Shown here one piece after another: positions 54,315-63,324 of a stretch of DNA of 64,000 bases. Where the stretch lies: the NCBI RefSeq assembly GCF_041397485.1, contig NZ_JAWKWO010000002.1, positions 372,001-436,000 of the forward strand, in the 5' to 3' direction. Made by a program: the position numbers and the translations under genes. The first letter of the stretch is position 1, and each line of letters opens with the position of its first letter. The notes under the pieces were generated by a model. That model was given only the letters and a program-made list of their open reading frames with translations, made no database searches and was not told the DNA's origin. Origin of the DNA: Zhengella sp020637775. GTDB lineage: Bacteria; Pseudomonadota; Alphaproteobacteria; Rhizobiales; Rhizobiaceae.

Positions 54315-55607
54315 ATGACTGGTTCCCGCAAGTCCCTCGTCGCCGGTCTCGCCGCCATGCTCGCCATGTCGGGCATGGCCTTTTCCGCCCATGCCGAGGA
54401 CACCATCAAGGTCGGTATCCTGCATTCGCTGTCCGGTACGATGGCGATTTCGGAGACGACGCTGAAAGACGCCATGCTCATGCTGATCGAACAGCAGAAT
54501 GCCAAGGGCGGCCTGCTGGGCAAGAAACTGGAAGCCGTGGTCGTCGATCCGGCGTCCGACTGGCCGCTTTTTGCCGAGAAGGCGCGTGAACTCATCGAGA
54601 AGGACCAGGTCGCGGCTGTCTTCGGCTGCTGGACGTCCGTGTCGCGCAAGTCGGTCCTCCCGGTCTTCAAGGAACTCAATTCGATCCTGTTCTATCCCGT
54701 CCAGTACGAGGGGGAGGAAAGCGAGCGCAACGTCTTCTACACCGGTGCCGCACCGAACCAGCAGGCCATCCCCGCCGTCGACTACCTGATGAACGAGGAA
54801 GGCGTGGAGCGCTGGGTTCTGGCCGGCACCGACTATGTCTATCCGCGCACGACCAACAAGATCCTCGAAGCCTACCTCAAATCCAAGGGCGTGGCCGAAG
54901 AGGACATCATGATCAACTACACGCCCTTCGGTCATTCCGATTGGCAGACGATCGTGTCCGACATCAAGGCCTTCGGCTCGGCCGGCAAGAAGACCGCGGT
55001 TGTATCGACCATCAATGGCGACGCCAACGTGCCCTTCTACAAGGAACTGGGCAACCAGGGCGTCAAGGCCGAGGACATCCCGGTCGTCGCCTTCTCGGTG
55101 GGTGAAGAGGAACTGGCCGGTCTCGATACCGCGCCGCTGGTCGGCCATCTCGCCGCCTGGAATTATTTCCAGTCCGTCGAGGCCCCGGCCAATGCCAGGT
55201 TCATCGAGGAATGGAAGGCCTTCACCGGCAATCCGGAGCGCGTGACCAACGATCCCATGGAAGCTCATTACATCGGCTTCAACATGTGGGTGAAGGCGGT
55301 CGAGAAGGCCGGCACCACCGATGCCGATGCTGTCATCGAGGCGCTGCCGGGCACCGAAGCCGAGAATCTGACCGGCGGGACGTCCGTCATGCTCGCCAAC
55401 CACCACATCACCAAGCCGGTGCTGGTGGGTGAAATCCAGGATGACGGCCAGTTCGAGACCGTCTGGCAGACCGAAGGCCTCGTGCCGGGTGACGCCTGGT
55501 CGGATTACCTGCCCGATTCCAAGCCGCTCAAGGCCGATTGGGTCGAGCTGAAATGCGGCAACTACAACACCGAAACGGGCACCTGCCTCGGCACGGTCGC
55601 CAACTGA
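54315..55607 (+). CDS. urtA: Urea ABC transporter substrate-binding protein
   Basis: A 430-residue periplasmic binding protein of the branched-chain amino acid/urea class. Signal peptide about 1-27 (ending SAHAED); IKVGILHSLSGTMAISETTLKDA, AVFGCWTSVSRKSVLPVFKE, and YPVQYEGEESERNVFYTGAAPNQQ are UrtA hallmarks. TCGGAGGT lies just upstream. The gene is 103 bp ahead of urtB. Confidence 0.97.
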   Translation: MTGSRKSLVAGLAAMLAMSGMAFSAHAEDTIKVGILHSLSGTMAISETTLKDAMLMLIEQQNAKGGLLGKKLEAVVVDPASDWPLFAEKARELIEKDQVAAVFGCWTSVSRKSVLPVFKELNSILFYPVQYEGEESERNVFYTGAAPNQQAIPAVDYLMNEEGVERWVLAGTDYVYPRTTNKILEAYLKSKGVAEEDIMINYTPFGHSDWQTIVSDIKAFGSAGKKTAVVSTINGDANVPFYKELGNQGVKAEDIPVVAFSVGEEELAGLDTAPLVGHLAAWNYFQSVEAPANARFIEEWKAFTGNPERVTNDPMEAHYIGFNMWVKAVEKAGTTDADAVIEALPGTEAENLTGGTSVMLANHHITKPVLVGEIQDDGQFETVWQTEGLVPGDAWSDYLPDSKPLKADWVELKCGNYNTETGTCLGTVAN

Positions 55608-55710
55608 CGCAATCTGAAGAACGATGCGGGGCGGGCTGCTGTCCGTCCCGCATGCTCCCCAAAGTCATTGACGCGGGCAGAATCGAGAAACCCGTGCGAT
55701 CGGAAACGCC

Positions 55711-57330
55711 ATGCGCCTTTGCCGCCTTTTTCTTCCGCTTCTGCTCCTGCTCGTTTCGGCCGTTCCGCCAGTTTTCGCGCAGGATGAGGCCGCCCTGCGG
55801 CGGACCATTGCCACCTTTGCCCTGTCGAAGAGCTTCAACGACACCGAAAAGGTGATCGGCGCGCTTGCCGCCCTTGGCGACCCGCGTGCAGCGTTTGCGC
55901 TCAATGCGCTGTCGGATGGCGAGCTTCAGGTGCGCCAGTCCGATGGCGCGGTCTTCGTCGTGCGTGGCGCGGGCGATCCGGCAACGCTGCTCGATCCCGT
56001 GACCGGTGAAACGATGGGCACGGCGCCGGCCAGCGCGCTCAAGAAGGTGCGCGTGAAGAATTCGCTGCGCCGTGACATCCGCGATACCGTCGGCGCCTTG
56101 ACACTTGCCGCCAGGGATCCGGCGGTGCGCATGCAGGCCGCCGCAACGCTCATTGCCAATCCGGACCCGGAAGCCCTCGAAGCCGTCGAGGCTGCCATCC
56201 GGAACGAGACCGACGCCGCTGTTCGCGCGCGCATGGAAACCGCCCGCGCCGCCGTGCTGCTGCTGTCCGACCGCGGCGATGCCGCCAAGCTGGAAGCCAT
56301 CGCCGCTGTCGAACGTGTCGGCAACCGCGATGCCCTTGGGCTGCTGAGCCAGTTCGCCTCCGGTGCCGATGGCGAGGTGAAGGCCGCCGCCGAGGCGGCC
56401 ATGACCCGTATCGAGGACCGGCTGGCACTGTGGGGCGTGGGGCAGAACGTCTGGTACGGCATCTCGCTCGGTTCGGTCCTCTTGCTGGCCGCCATCGGTC
56501 TGGCCATCACCTTTGGCGTCATGGGCGTCATCAACATGGCCCATGGCGAAATGGTCATGATCGGCGCCTATGTCACCTTCACCGTGCAGGAGGTGATCCG
56601 CAATGGCGCGCCCTGGCTGCTCGACTGGTCGCTGCTCATCGCCCTGCCGCTGGCCTTCGTCACCGCCGGCGCCGTCGGGCTGGCCATGGAGCGCGGCATC
56701 ATCCGCTTCCTCTACGGCCGGCCGCTGGAAACGCTGCTGGCCACCTGGGGCGTCTCGCTCATCCTGCAACAGGCGGTGCGCACGATTTTCGGTCCGACCA
56801 ACCGCGAGGTGGCCAATCCGTCCTTCATGTCCGGCGCGTTCCAGCTTGGGGAGATGTCGATCACCTGGAACCGCCTCTTCATCGTCGCCTTCGCGCTTGT
56901 CGTCTTCGCGGTGCTGCTCTGGGCCATGAACCGCACCTCGCTCGGCCTGAAGATGCGCGCGGTGACGCAGAACCGGCGCATGGCCGCCGCCATGGGTATC
57001 CGCACGCCCTGGGTCGACGCGATGACCTTCGCGCTGGGCTCCGGCGTGGCTGGCCTTGCCGGCGTCGCCCTGTCGCAGATCGACAATGTCTCGCCCAATC
57101 TCGGCCAGGGCTACATCATCGACAGTTTCATGGTGGTCGTCTTCGGCGGCGTCGGCAATCTCTGGGGCACGCTGGTCGGTGCTTTCTCGCTGGGCATCGT
57201 CAACAAGTTCCTCGAACCCTATGCCGGGGCGGTTCTCGGCAAGATCCTCGTCCTCGTCTTCATCATCATCTTCATCCAGAAACGCCCGCGCGGCCTGTTC
57301 GCCCTGAAAGGAAGGTCGGTCGAGGCATGA
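55711..57330 (+). CDS. urtB: Urea ABC transporter permease UrtB
   Basis: A 539-residue permease. A signal sequence (about 1-23) and a periplasmic N-terminal extension (about 24-240, HEAT-like helical repeats) are the UrtB feature absent from LivH; the permease core follows with VMGVINMAHGEMVMIGAYVTF, QAVRTIFGPTNREV and FGGVGNLWGTLVGA. Its stop overlaps the urtC start (ATGA). Confidence 0.96.
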   Translation: MRLCRLFLPLLLLLVSAVPPVFAQDEAALRRTIATFALSKSFNDTEKVIGALAALGDPRAAFALNALSDGELQVRQSDGAVFVVRGAGDPATLLDPVTGETMGTAPASALKKVRVKNSLRRDIRDTVGALTLAARDPAVRMQAAATLIANPDPEALEAVEAAIRNETDAAVRARMETARAAVLLLSDRGDAAKLEAIAAVERVGNRDALGLLSQFASGADGEVKAAAEAAMTRIEDRLALWGVGQNVWYGISLGSVLLLAAIGLAITFGVMGVINMAHGEMVMIGAYVTFTVQEVIRNGAPWLLDWSLLIALPLAFVTAGAVGLAMERGIIRFLYGRPLETLLATWGVSLILQQAVRTIFGPTNREVANPSFMSGAFQLGEMSITWNRLFIVAFALVVFAVLLWAMNRTSLGLKMRAVTQNRRMAAAMGIRTPWVDAMTFALGSGVAGLAGVALSQIDNVSPNLGQGYIIDSFMVVVFGGVGNLWGTLVGAFSLGIVNKFLEPYAGAVLGKILVLVFIIIFIQKRPRGLFALKGRSVEA

Positions 57331-58493
57331 TCACCAACCGCCTGTTTGCCCGTGGCTTCACGCCCGGCATCGTCATCACGCTGTGCCTGCTTGTCGCCAT
57401 CGCCGTTCTCGTGCCGGTGCTCAACCTTGCGACAGATCCGGCCAGCCCCATTCATGTGCCCACCTATATCGTGGCACTGACCGGCAAGTATCTCTGCTAT
57501 GCGCTGCTGGCGCTGGCGCTCGATCTCGTCTGGGGTTTCGCCGGCATCCTGTCGCTCGGCCACGGCGCCTTCTTCGCGCTCGGCGGCTATGCCATGGGCA
57601 TGTACCTGATGCGCCAGATCGGCACGCGCGGCGTCTATGGCCATCCCGAATTGCCTGATTTCATGGTCTTCCTGAACTGGAAGGAACTGCCCTGGTACTG
57701 GCATGGCTTCGACCAGTTCTGGTTCGCCGCGCTCATGGTCGTCGCGGTGCCCGGCCTGCTGGCCTTCGTCTTCGGCTGGTTCGCCTTCCGCTCGCGGGTT
57801 ACCGGCGTCTACCTGTCGATCATCACCCAGGCCATGACCTATGCTCTGCTGCTCGCCTTCTTCCGCAACGACATGGGTTTCGGCGGCAACAACGGCCTGA
57901 CCGACTTCAAGGACATCCTCGGCTTCAACATTCAGGCCGACACCACCCGAGCCGCCCTGTTTGCCGCATCCGCGCTGGCTCTGGCTGCCGGTGTTGCGTT
58001 CACCGCTGCCATTGTCGGCTCGCATTTCGGCAAGCTGCTGGTCGCCGTGCGCGATGCCGAGCCGCGCACCCGCTTCCTTGGCTACCGGCCTGAAAACGTG
58101 AAACTCTTCGCTTTCACCGTGTCCGCCATCATGGCCGGCATTGCCGGAGCGCTTTATGTGCCGCAGGTCGGCATCATCAATCCCGGGGAATTCGCCCCGG
58201 CCAATTCCATCGAGGTCGTCGTGTGGACCGCTGTCGGCGGGCGCGGCACGATTGTCGGCCCCATCGTCGGTGCGCTCACCGTCAATGCCGGCAAGAGCTG
58301 GTTCACCGGCGCGCTGCCCGAATTCTGGCTGTTCGCGCTGGGCGGCCTTTTCATTGCCGTCACCCTGTTCCTGCCGCGCGGCATCGTCGGCACGATCACC
58401 CACGGCTGGGCGGCATGGAAGGCGCGGCGCGAAAGCGCCACGGCCGAAACCGGAACCGATGCCGCGCTGGCGCAGCCGGCGGCAGGAGAGTGA
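57327..58493 (+). CDS. urtC: Urea ABC transporter permease UrtC
   Basis: A 388-residue LivM-type permease with about nine membrane helices: LALDLVWGFAGILSLGHGAFFALGGYAMG, VTGVYLSIITQAMTYALLLAF, GNNGLTDF and VVWTAVGGRGTIVGPIVGA. Coupled to urtB by a 4-base overlap. An Ala/Glu-rich cytoplasmic tail ends the protein. Confidence 0.96.
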   Translation: MITNRLFARGFTPGIVITLCLLVAIAVLVPVLNLATDPASPIHVPTYIVALTGKYLCYALLALALDLVWGFAGILSLGHGAFFALGGYAMGMYLMRQIGTRGVYGHPELPDFMVFLNWKELPWYWHGFDQFWFAALMVVAVPGLLAFVFGWFAFRSRVTGVYLSIITQAMTYALLLAFFRNDMGFGGNNGLTDFKDILGFNIQADTTRAALFAASALALAAGVAFTAAIVGSHFGKLLVAVRDAEPRTRFLGYRPENVKLFAFTVSAIMAGIAGALYVPQVGIINPGEFAPANSIEVVVWTAVGGRGTIVGPIVGALTVNAGKSWFTGALPEFWLFALGGLFIAVTLFLPRGIVGTITHGWAAWKARRESATAETGTDAALAQPAAGE

Positions 58494-58496
58494 ACG

Positions 58497-59357
58497 ATGA
58501 GCGCTGAAACACTGATCCGCCACCCGGACGAACCGGTCATCCTGCCCCATCCCTACGCGGCGCGCGACATTGAGGATGCAGCGCAGGCCGAACAGGAAAG
58601 CGCCGAGGTCTCGCGCCGTCGCGAGACGCTGCTCTATCTCGACGGCGTCTCGGTGTCCTTCGACGGGTTCAGGGCGATCAACAACCTCTCCCTTGTCCTC
58701 CAGGAAGGCGAGATGCGCGCCATCATCGGCCCCAATGGCGCCGGCAAGACCACCATGATGGACATCATCACCGGCAAGACCCGGCCCGATACCGGCCAGG
58801 TCTTTTTCCGCGGCGATATCGACCTGACGAAGCATGACGAGGCCGACATCGCCACCATGGGCATCGGCCGCAAGTTCCAGAAGCCGACGGTTTTCGAAAG
58901 CCATACGGTGGAGGACAACCTTGCGCTCGCCCTGGCCGGCACGCGCTCCGTCTTCGGCACCTTGTTCTCGGACCCGGCAGCCAGCGGGGAAGGGCGCATT
59001 GCCGAAATCCTGGACATCACGCGCCTGTCTGCGCGCCGCGCCGATCTGGCCGCCAACCTCTCGCACGGGCAAAAGCAATGGCTGGAAATCGGCATGCTGC
59101 TGGCCCAGGACCCCAAGCTCCTGCTTGTCGATGAACCGGTTGCCGGCATGACCGATGCCGAAACAGAGGAGACTGCGCGGCTGCTCAGGGACATCGCCCG
59201 GACCCATTCGGTGATCGTCGTGGAACACGACATGCATTTCGTGCGCGATCTGGGGGTCCGCGTCACCTGCCTGCATGAAGGCTCCGTGCTGTCGGAAGGC
59301 TCGCTCGACCACGTCTCCGCCGATCCCCGTGTCATCGAAGTCTATCTGGGGCGCTGA
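58497..59357 (+). CDS. urtD: Urea ABC transporter ATPase UrtD
   Basis: A 286-residue ATPase with a 45-residue N-terminal extension before the ABC domain. Walker A IGPNGAGKTTMMDIITG, GRKFQKPTVFESHTVEDNL, signature LSHGQKQWLEIGMLL and Walker B LLLVDEPVAGMT. LSHGQ instead of LSGGQ is normal for UrtD/LivG. Start at 58497 after GGAGAG, 3 bases past the urtC stop. Confidence 0.96.
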   Translation: MSAETLIRHPDEPVILPHPYAARDIEDAAQAEQESAEVSRRRETLLYLDGVSVSFDGFRAINNLSLVLQEGEMRAIIGPNGAGKTTMMDIITGKTRPDTGQVFFRGDIDLTKHDEADIATMGIGRKFQKPTVFESHTVEDNLALALAGTRSVFGTLFSDPAASGEGRIAEILDITRLSARRADLAANLSHGQKQWLEIGMLLAQDPKLLLVDEPVAGMTDAETEETARLLRDIARTHSVIVVEHDMHFVRDLGVRVTCLHEGSVLSEGSLDHVSADPRVIEVYLGR

Positions 59358-59359
59358 TC

Positions 59360-60055
59360 ATGCTGACCGTTACCAATGCTTCCCTTCACTACGGCGCCGC
59401 CCAGGCCCTGCGCGGCGTGTCCATCGAGGCGAAGCCCGCGCGCATCACCTGCGTCCTGGGGCGCAACGGCGTCGGCAAGACCTCGCTCATGCGCGCCATT
59501 GTCGGCCATCACCGCCTGAGCGCTGGCGAGATCGCGCTGGACGGCAAGGTGTTCGGCCGCGCGCCGGCCTATGACCGCGCCCGCGCCGGCATCGGCTTCG
59601 TGCCGCAGGGCCGCGAGATCTTTCCGCTGCTGACCGTGCGCGAGAACCTGGAGACCGGTTTCGCACCCGTGAAGCGCCGCGACCGCTCCATCCCGGATTA
59701 CGTCTTCGAACTGTTCCCGGTGCTGAAGGACATGCTGAACCGGCGCGGCGGCGATCTCTCCGGCGGCCAACAGCAGCAGCTTGCCATCGGCCGCGCGCTC
59801 GTTACCCGGCCCCGCCTGCTCGTCCTTGACGAACCGACCGAGGGTATCCAGCCGTCCATCATCAAGGATATCGGCCGCGCCATCCGCTTCCTGCGCGACA
59901 CGCAGGGCATCGCGGTGCTGCTGGTGGAGCAGTATCTGGAATTCTGCCGCGAACTGGCCGACGATGTCTACATCATGGATCGCGGCGAAGTGGTCCATGC
60001 GGGCGACGCGCCGTCACTGGACCGCGCGGAGGTGCGTGCCCACCTGACGGTCTGA
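59360..60055 (+). CDS. urtE: Urea ABC transporter ATPase UrtE
   Basis: A 231-residue LivF-type ATPase: Walker A LGRNGVGKTSLMRAIVG, IGFVPQGREIFPLLTVRENL, signature LSGGQQQQLAIGRAL and Walker B LLVLDEPTEGIQPSII. Start 2 bases after urtD. It ends the urtABCDE operon and converges on the Rrf2 gene with 11 bp between, without a clear terminator. Confidence 0.96.
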   Translation: MLTVTNASLHYGAAQALRGVSIEAKPARITCVLGRNGVGKTSLMRAIVGHHRLSAGEIALDGKVFGRAPAYDRARAGIGFVPQGREIFPLLTVRENLETGFAPVKRRDRSIPDYVFELFPVLKDMLNRRGGDLSGGQQQQLAIGRALVTRPRLLVLDEPTEGIQPSIIKDIGRAIRFLRDTQGIAVLLVEQYLEFCRELADDVYIMDRGEVVHAGDAPSLDRAEVRAHLTV

Positions 60056-60066
60056 ACCGCCGCCGT

Positions 60067-60552
60067 TCAGGCATGCGCGGCCATGCCGCAAACGGAGCGG
60101 GTGGAACCGCGCGGCAGGGCTGGCAGCAGCAACAGCCGTTCAAGACTGTCGTTTCCGGCGGTCAGATCCGCCAGCGTCATGGCGTCGAGCGTGGTGTAGA
60201 AGGCGTCGAGCGCTTTTTTCAAGGCCGGGCGCAGCCAGCAATAGTCGGTCAGCGGGCAATGGTTCTCCGCTCCCGAGAAACACTCGGCAAACGGCAATTC
60301 GCTTTCGAAGACGCGGAACACGGCGCCGACATTGATCTCGCCGGCCGGCCGGGCAAGCTGCATGCCGCCATTGCGCCCGCGCACGGCATGGATGAACCCG
60401 TGCTGGCCGAGCAGCCGGATCACCTGCGCCAGATGGTTTTCCGAAGCGTTGCAGGCCTCGGCGATTTCCACCTTGCGCACCGTGCGCCTGTCATTCACCG
60501 CGCAGAACATGAGCGTGCGCATGGCGAGATTCGTTCGTGTCGTCAGCCGCAT
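60067..60552 (-). CDS. Rrf2-family regulator, NsrR-like
   Basis: A 161-residue Rrf2 protein: MRLTTRTNLAMRTLMFCAV opening, winged helix about 25-75 with ASENHLAQVIRLLGQHGFI and VRGRNGGMQLARP. Three cysteines Cys91, Cys99 and Cys105 (CFSGAENHCPLTDYC) have the NsrR spacing for a [4Fe-4S] or [2Fe-2S] cluster sensing nitric oxide. Start at 60552; the two earlier in-frame Met add basic residues outside the family. An inverted repeat and an FNR-type box lie upstream. Confidence 0.88.
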   Translation of the reverse strand: MRLTTRTNLAMRTLMFCAVNDRRTVRKVEIAEACNASENHLAQVIRLLGQHGFIHAVRGRNGGMQLARPAGEINVGAVFRVFESELPFAECFSGAENHCPLTDYCWLRPALKKALDAFYTTLDAMTLADLTAGNDSLERLLLLPALPRGSTRSVCGMAAHA

Positions 60553-60574
60553 GGCGCGCCTCCCGGGCAAAACA

Positions 60575-60589
60575 TTCATCCAGAATGAA
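60575..60589. promoter_or_regulatory. Inverted repeat TTCAT-N5-ATGAA, probable Rrf2 autoregulatory site
   Basis: Perfect 5-bp arms 23 bp upstream of the Rrf2-gene start codon. NsrR-type regulators commonly bind short AT-rich dyads and repress their own gene; this is the best dyad close to the start. Confidence 0.4.
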
Positions 60590-60617
60590 CGTTTAAAGCG
60601 TCCGCGGCGATCGCGCA

Positions 60618-60631
60618 TTGATCGAGATCAT
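60618..60631. promoter_or_regulatory. FNR-type box upstream of the Rrf2 gene
   Basis: TTGATCGAGATCAT matches TTGAT-N4-ATCAA except the last base, and is extended outward by GCGCA/TGCGC symmetry. It lies 66-79 bp upstream of the Rrf2 start. The rest of the gap to 60843 shows no supported gene; a 26-codon frame at about 60749 lacks a ribosome site. Confidence 0.5.
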
Positions 60632-60843
60632 GCGCAAATGCGGGCACGGCTTGCCACTGCCACGCCCGCTTTTGCGTCTGGCCATTGATGGAAAAGAACA
60701 CTCGCCTGCATGAATGGCGAGACCAGGGAAGACAGGCGGTCACCACGAGATGGACTATCGGAAACAATGGAAGAAATGGCAGGCGGACAGGGCCAGCTAT
60801 GTGCCGCCGGAGAAGCCGGAGGGACGTTGAGGGCGCGGCGGTT

Positions 60844-60921
60844 TATCCCTCCCCTTGCGGGAGGGAAAGCAAAATCAACAGCTTAGCCGCAGGCTAAATG
60901 TTGGATTTTGCAAGGGAGGGG
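60844..60921. repeat. Left palindromic module flanking the DUF559 gene
   Basis: The outer 27 bp (60844-60870) are repeated inverted at 61364-61390 with one mismatch. Within the module, CCCTCCC/GGGAGGG pair (60847-60865). A second hairpin pairs GCAAAATC (60869-60876) with GATTTTGC (60904-60911) and TTAGCC with GGCTAA. The inner edge is AAGGGAGGGG. The structure resembles REP/BIME-type repeats. Confidence 0.8.
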
Positions 60922-60936
60922 CTCAAGGAGGGAGCG

Positions 60937-61293
60937 ATGCCGCATCGACCGACGCCGGACCGGCACCGCAGCTTTGCAAAGGACATGCGCGCCGATGCGA
61001 CCAAGGCGGAAAACATTCTTTGGCAGGCACTGCGCGGACGGAAACTCGGCGGTTTGAAATTCAGGCGCCAGATTCCTTTGGAAGGCTATATCCTCGATTT
61101 CGTGTGTTTCGAAGCGCGGCTCATCATCGAGGTCGATGGCGGACAGCATTCCGGGTCCGCACGCGATGCGCGAAGAGACGCTGCGCTGGCCGAAGCGGGA
61201 TTTCAGACCTTGAGGGTCTGGAATGACGACGTGCTGACCAGTCTCGACGGGGTTTGCACCCATATCATGGATGCGGCTGGCGTCAGGCGCTGA
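60937..61293 (+). CDS. DUF559 endonuclease-like protein
   Basis: A 118-residue protein of the DUF559 family, which has the PD-(D/E)XK / Vsr-like fold. Markers: FAKDMRADATKAENILWQALR, KFRRQIPLEGYILDFVCFEARLIIEVDGGQH with the acidic DxD/ExD residues and Gln-His, then RDAALAEAGFQTLRVWNDDVL. Start at 60937 after AAGGAGGGAG; an earlier TTG-type start lies in the repeat. The gene is boxed by inverted palindromic modules (60844-60921 and 61303-61390). Function in bacteria is not established. Confidence 0.88.
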   Translation: MPHRPTPDRHRSFAKDMRADATKAENILWQALRGRKLGGLKFRRQIPLEGYILDFVCFEARLIIEVDGGQHSGSARDARRDAALAEAGFQTLRVWNDDVLTSLDGVCTHIMDAAGVRR

Positions 61294-61302
61294 TCCGGAA
61301 AA

Positions 61303-61390
61303 CCCCTCCCTGGCGATTTCTGACGTTTGGCCTTCGCATGCGCTCGGCCAAGCCATCGAAATCGCTTTCCCTCCCGCAAGGGGAGGAATA
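61303..61390. repeat. Right palindromic module flanking the DUF559 gene
   Basis: Mirror image of the left module in plan: inner edge CCCCTCCCT, a hairpin with GCGATTTC (61313-61320) and GAAATCGC (61358-61365) plus TTGGCC/GGCCAA, and the outer 27-bp repeat (61364-61390) that matches 60844-60870 inverted. The interior sequence differs from the left module, but the fold is conserved. It ends 9 bp from the lepA stop codon. Confidence 0.8.
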
Positions 61391-61399
61391 GGCGCGCCC

Positions 61400-63211
61400 T
61401 CAGTTGTCACCCATCTTCAGGGCCTGGATGAAGGCTTCCTGGGGGATCTCGACGCGGCCGAACTGGCGCATCTTCTTCTTGCCCTCTTTCTGCTTCTCCA
61501 GCAGCTTGCGCTTGCGCGTGGCGTCGCCGCCATAGCACTTGGCGGTCACGTCCTTGCGCATGGCCGAGATGGTCTCGCGGGCGATCACCTTCCCGCCGAT
61601 CGCCGCCTGCACCGGGATCTTGAACAGGTGGCGGGGGATCAGTTCCTTCAGCTTTTCGCACATGGCGCGCCCGCGCCGGTCCGCCTGGGAGCGGTGCACG
61701 AGCATGGACAGCGCGTCCACCGGCTCGTCATTGACGAGGATGGACATCTTCACGAGGTCGCCCTCGCGGTAGTCCTTGAGCTGGTAATCGAAGCTGGCAT
61801 AGCCCTTGGAGATCGACTTCAGCCGGTCGTAGAAGTCGAACACCACCTCGTTGAGCGGCAGGTCATAGGTGACCATCGCCCGCTTGCCGACATAGTTGAG
61901 GTCGATCTGCACGCCGCGCCGCTCCTGGCACAGCTTCAGGATCGAGCCGAGATAGTCGTCCGGCGTCAGGATGGTGGCGCGGATCCACGGCTCCTCGACG
62001 GTCGCGATCTTCACCACGTCGGGCATGTCGGCCGGATTGTGAAGCTCCATCACCGAGCCGTCGGTCATGTTCAGGTGATAGACGACGGACGGCGCGGTGG
62101 CGATCAGGTCGAGATTGAACTCGCGCTCCAGCCGCTCCTGGATGATCTCCAGATGCAGCAGGCCGAGAAAGCCGCAGCGGAAGCCGAAGCCGAGCGCGGC
62201 GGACGTTTCCATCTCGAACGAGAACGAGGCGTCATTGAGCCGGAGCTTGCCCATGGCCGCGCGCAGATCCTCGAAATCGGCCGCATCCACCGGGAAAAGG
62301 CCGCAGAACACCACCGGCTGCGCCGGCTTGAAGCCCGGCAGCGCGGTCGCGCACGGCTTCTTGTCCTCGGTGATCGTGTCGCCGACGCGCGTATCCGCCA
62401 CTTCCTTGATCGAGGCGGTGATGAAACCGATCTCGCCGGGGCCGAGGCTGTCCACCATCACCATCTTGGGTGTCATCACGCCCACGCGCTCGACCGGATA
62501 TTTCGCATCCGTGCCCATCATGCGGATGGTCTGGCCCTTCTTCAGCACGCCATCGATGATGCGCACGAGCACGATGACGCCAAGATAGGAATCGTACCAG
62601 CTGTCCACCAGCATGGCTTTCAGCGGCTTGTCGCGCTCGCCTTCCCCGGGCGGCGGCAGCTTGGTGACGATGGCTTCCAGAACCGTGTCGATGCCAACCC
62701 CGGTCTTGGCCGAGATCATGCAGGCATCAGAGGCGTCCAGCCCGATCACGTCCTCGATCTGCGCCTTGATGCGGTCCGGCTCGGCGGCCGGCAGGTCGAT
62801 CTTGTTGAGGACGGTGACGATCTCGTGGTCGTTGTCGAGCGCCTGGTAGACATTGGCCAGCGTCTGGGCTTCCACGCCCTGGCTGGCATCGACGACCAGC
62901 AGCGATCCCTCGCAGGCCGCCAGCGAGCGCGAGACCTCGTAGGCGAAGTCCACATGCCCCGGCGTGTCGATCAGGTTCAGCACATAGTGCTGGCCGTCCT
63001 TGGCGTCGTATTCGAGGCGCACCGTGTTCGCCTTGATGGTGATGCCGCGCTCGCGCTCGATATCCATGGCGTCGAGGATCTGGTCCTTCATCTCCCGGTC
63101 CTCGATGGACCCGGTCATCTGGATCAGCCGGTCGGCAAGCGTCGACTTTCCATGGTCGATATGGGCGACGATGGAAAAGTTGCGGATATGGGAGCGTGGC
63201 GTATCGGTCAT
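61400..63211 (-). CDS. lepA: Elongation factor 4 (LepA)
   Basis: A 603-residue translational GTPase of normal length. G1 HIDHGKSTLADRL, G2 ERERGITIKANTV, G3 DTPGHVDF, G4 NKIDLPAAEPD; LepA-specific C-terminal domain with KKMRQFGRVEIPQEAFI at the end. It acts on elongating or initiating ribosomes under stress. Start at 63211 (MTDTPRSHIRN); an in-frame start 17 codons upstream lies outside the family N-terminus. Divergent from the efflux adaptor gene. Confidence 0.98.
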   Translation of the reverse strand: MTDTPRSHIRNFSIVAHIDHGKSTLADRLIQMTGSIEDREMKDQILDAMDIERERGITIKANTVRLEYDAKDGQHYVLNLIDTPGHVDFAYEVSRSLAACEGSLLVVDASQGVEAQTLANVYQALDNDHEIVTVLNKIDLPAAEPDRIKAQIEDVIGLDASDACMISAKTGVGIDTVLEAIVTKLPPPGEGERDKPLKAMLVDSWYDSYLGVIVLVRIIDGVLKKGQTIRMMGTDAKYPVERVGVMTPKMVMVDSLGPGEIGFITASIKEVADTRVGDTITEDKKPCATALPGFKPAQPVVFCGLFPVDAADFEDLRAAMGKLRLNDASFSFEMETSAALGFGFRCGFLGLLHLEIIQERLEREFNLDLIATAPSVVYHLNMTDGSVMELHNPADMPDVVKIATVEEPWIRATILTPDDYLGSILKLCQERRGVQIDLNYVGKRAMVTYDLPLNEVVFDFYDRLKSISKGYASFDYQLKDYREGDLVKMSILVNDEPVDALSMLVHRSQADRRGRAMCEKLKELIPRHLFKIPVQAAIGGKVIARETISAMRKDVTAKCYGGDATRKRKLLEKQKEGKKKMRQFGRVEIPQEAFIQALKMGDN

Positions 63212-63324
63212 GCTCGCGCATTTATCATGAGGCCAAGGAAACGCAAGCGCCAAGCAGGACAAGGCGCCTTTCCGATTTGTAACTCGTCTTGCGCCGCAAT
63301 ATCACGTAGCGTTGTGTGCTGTGC

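Noticed and set aside
60749..60829. 26-codon frame between the Rrf2 and DUF559 genes
   Set aside because: No ribosome site and no family resemblance; too short to support.
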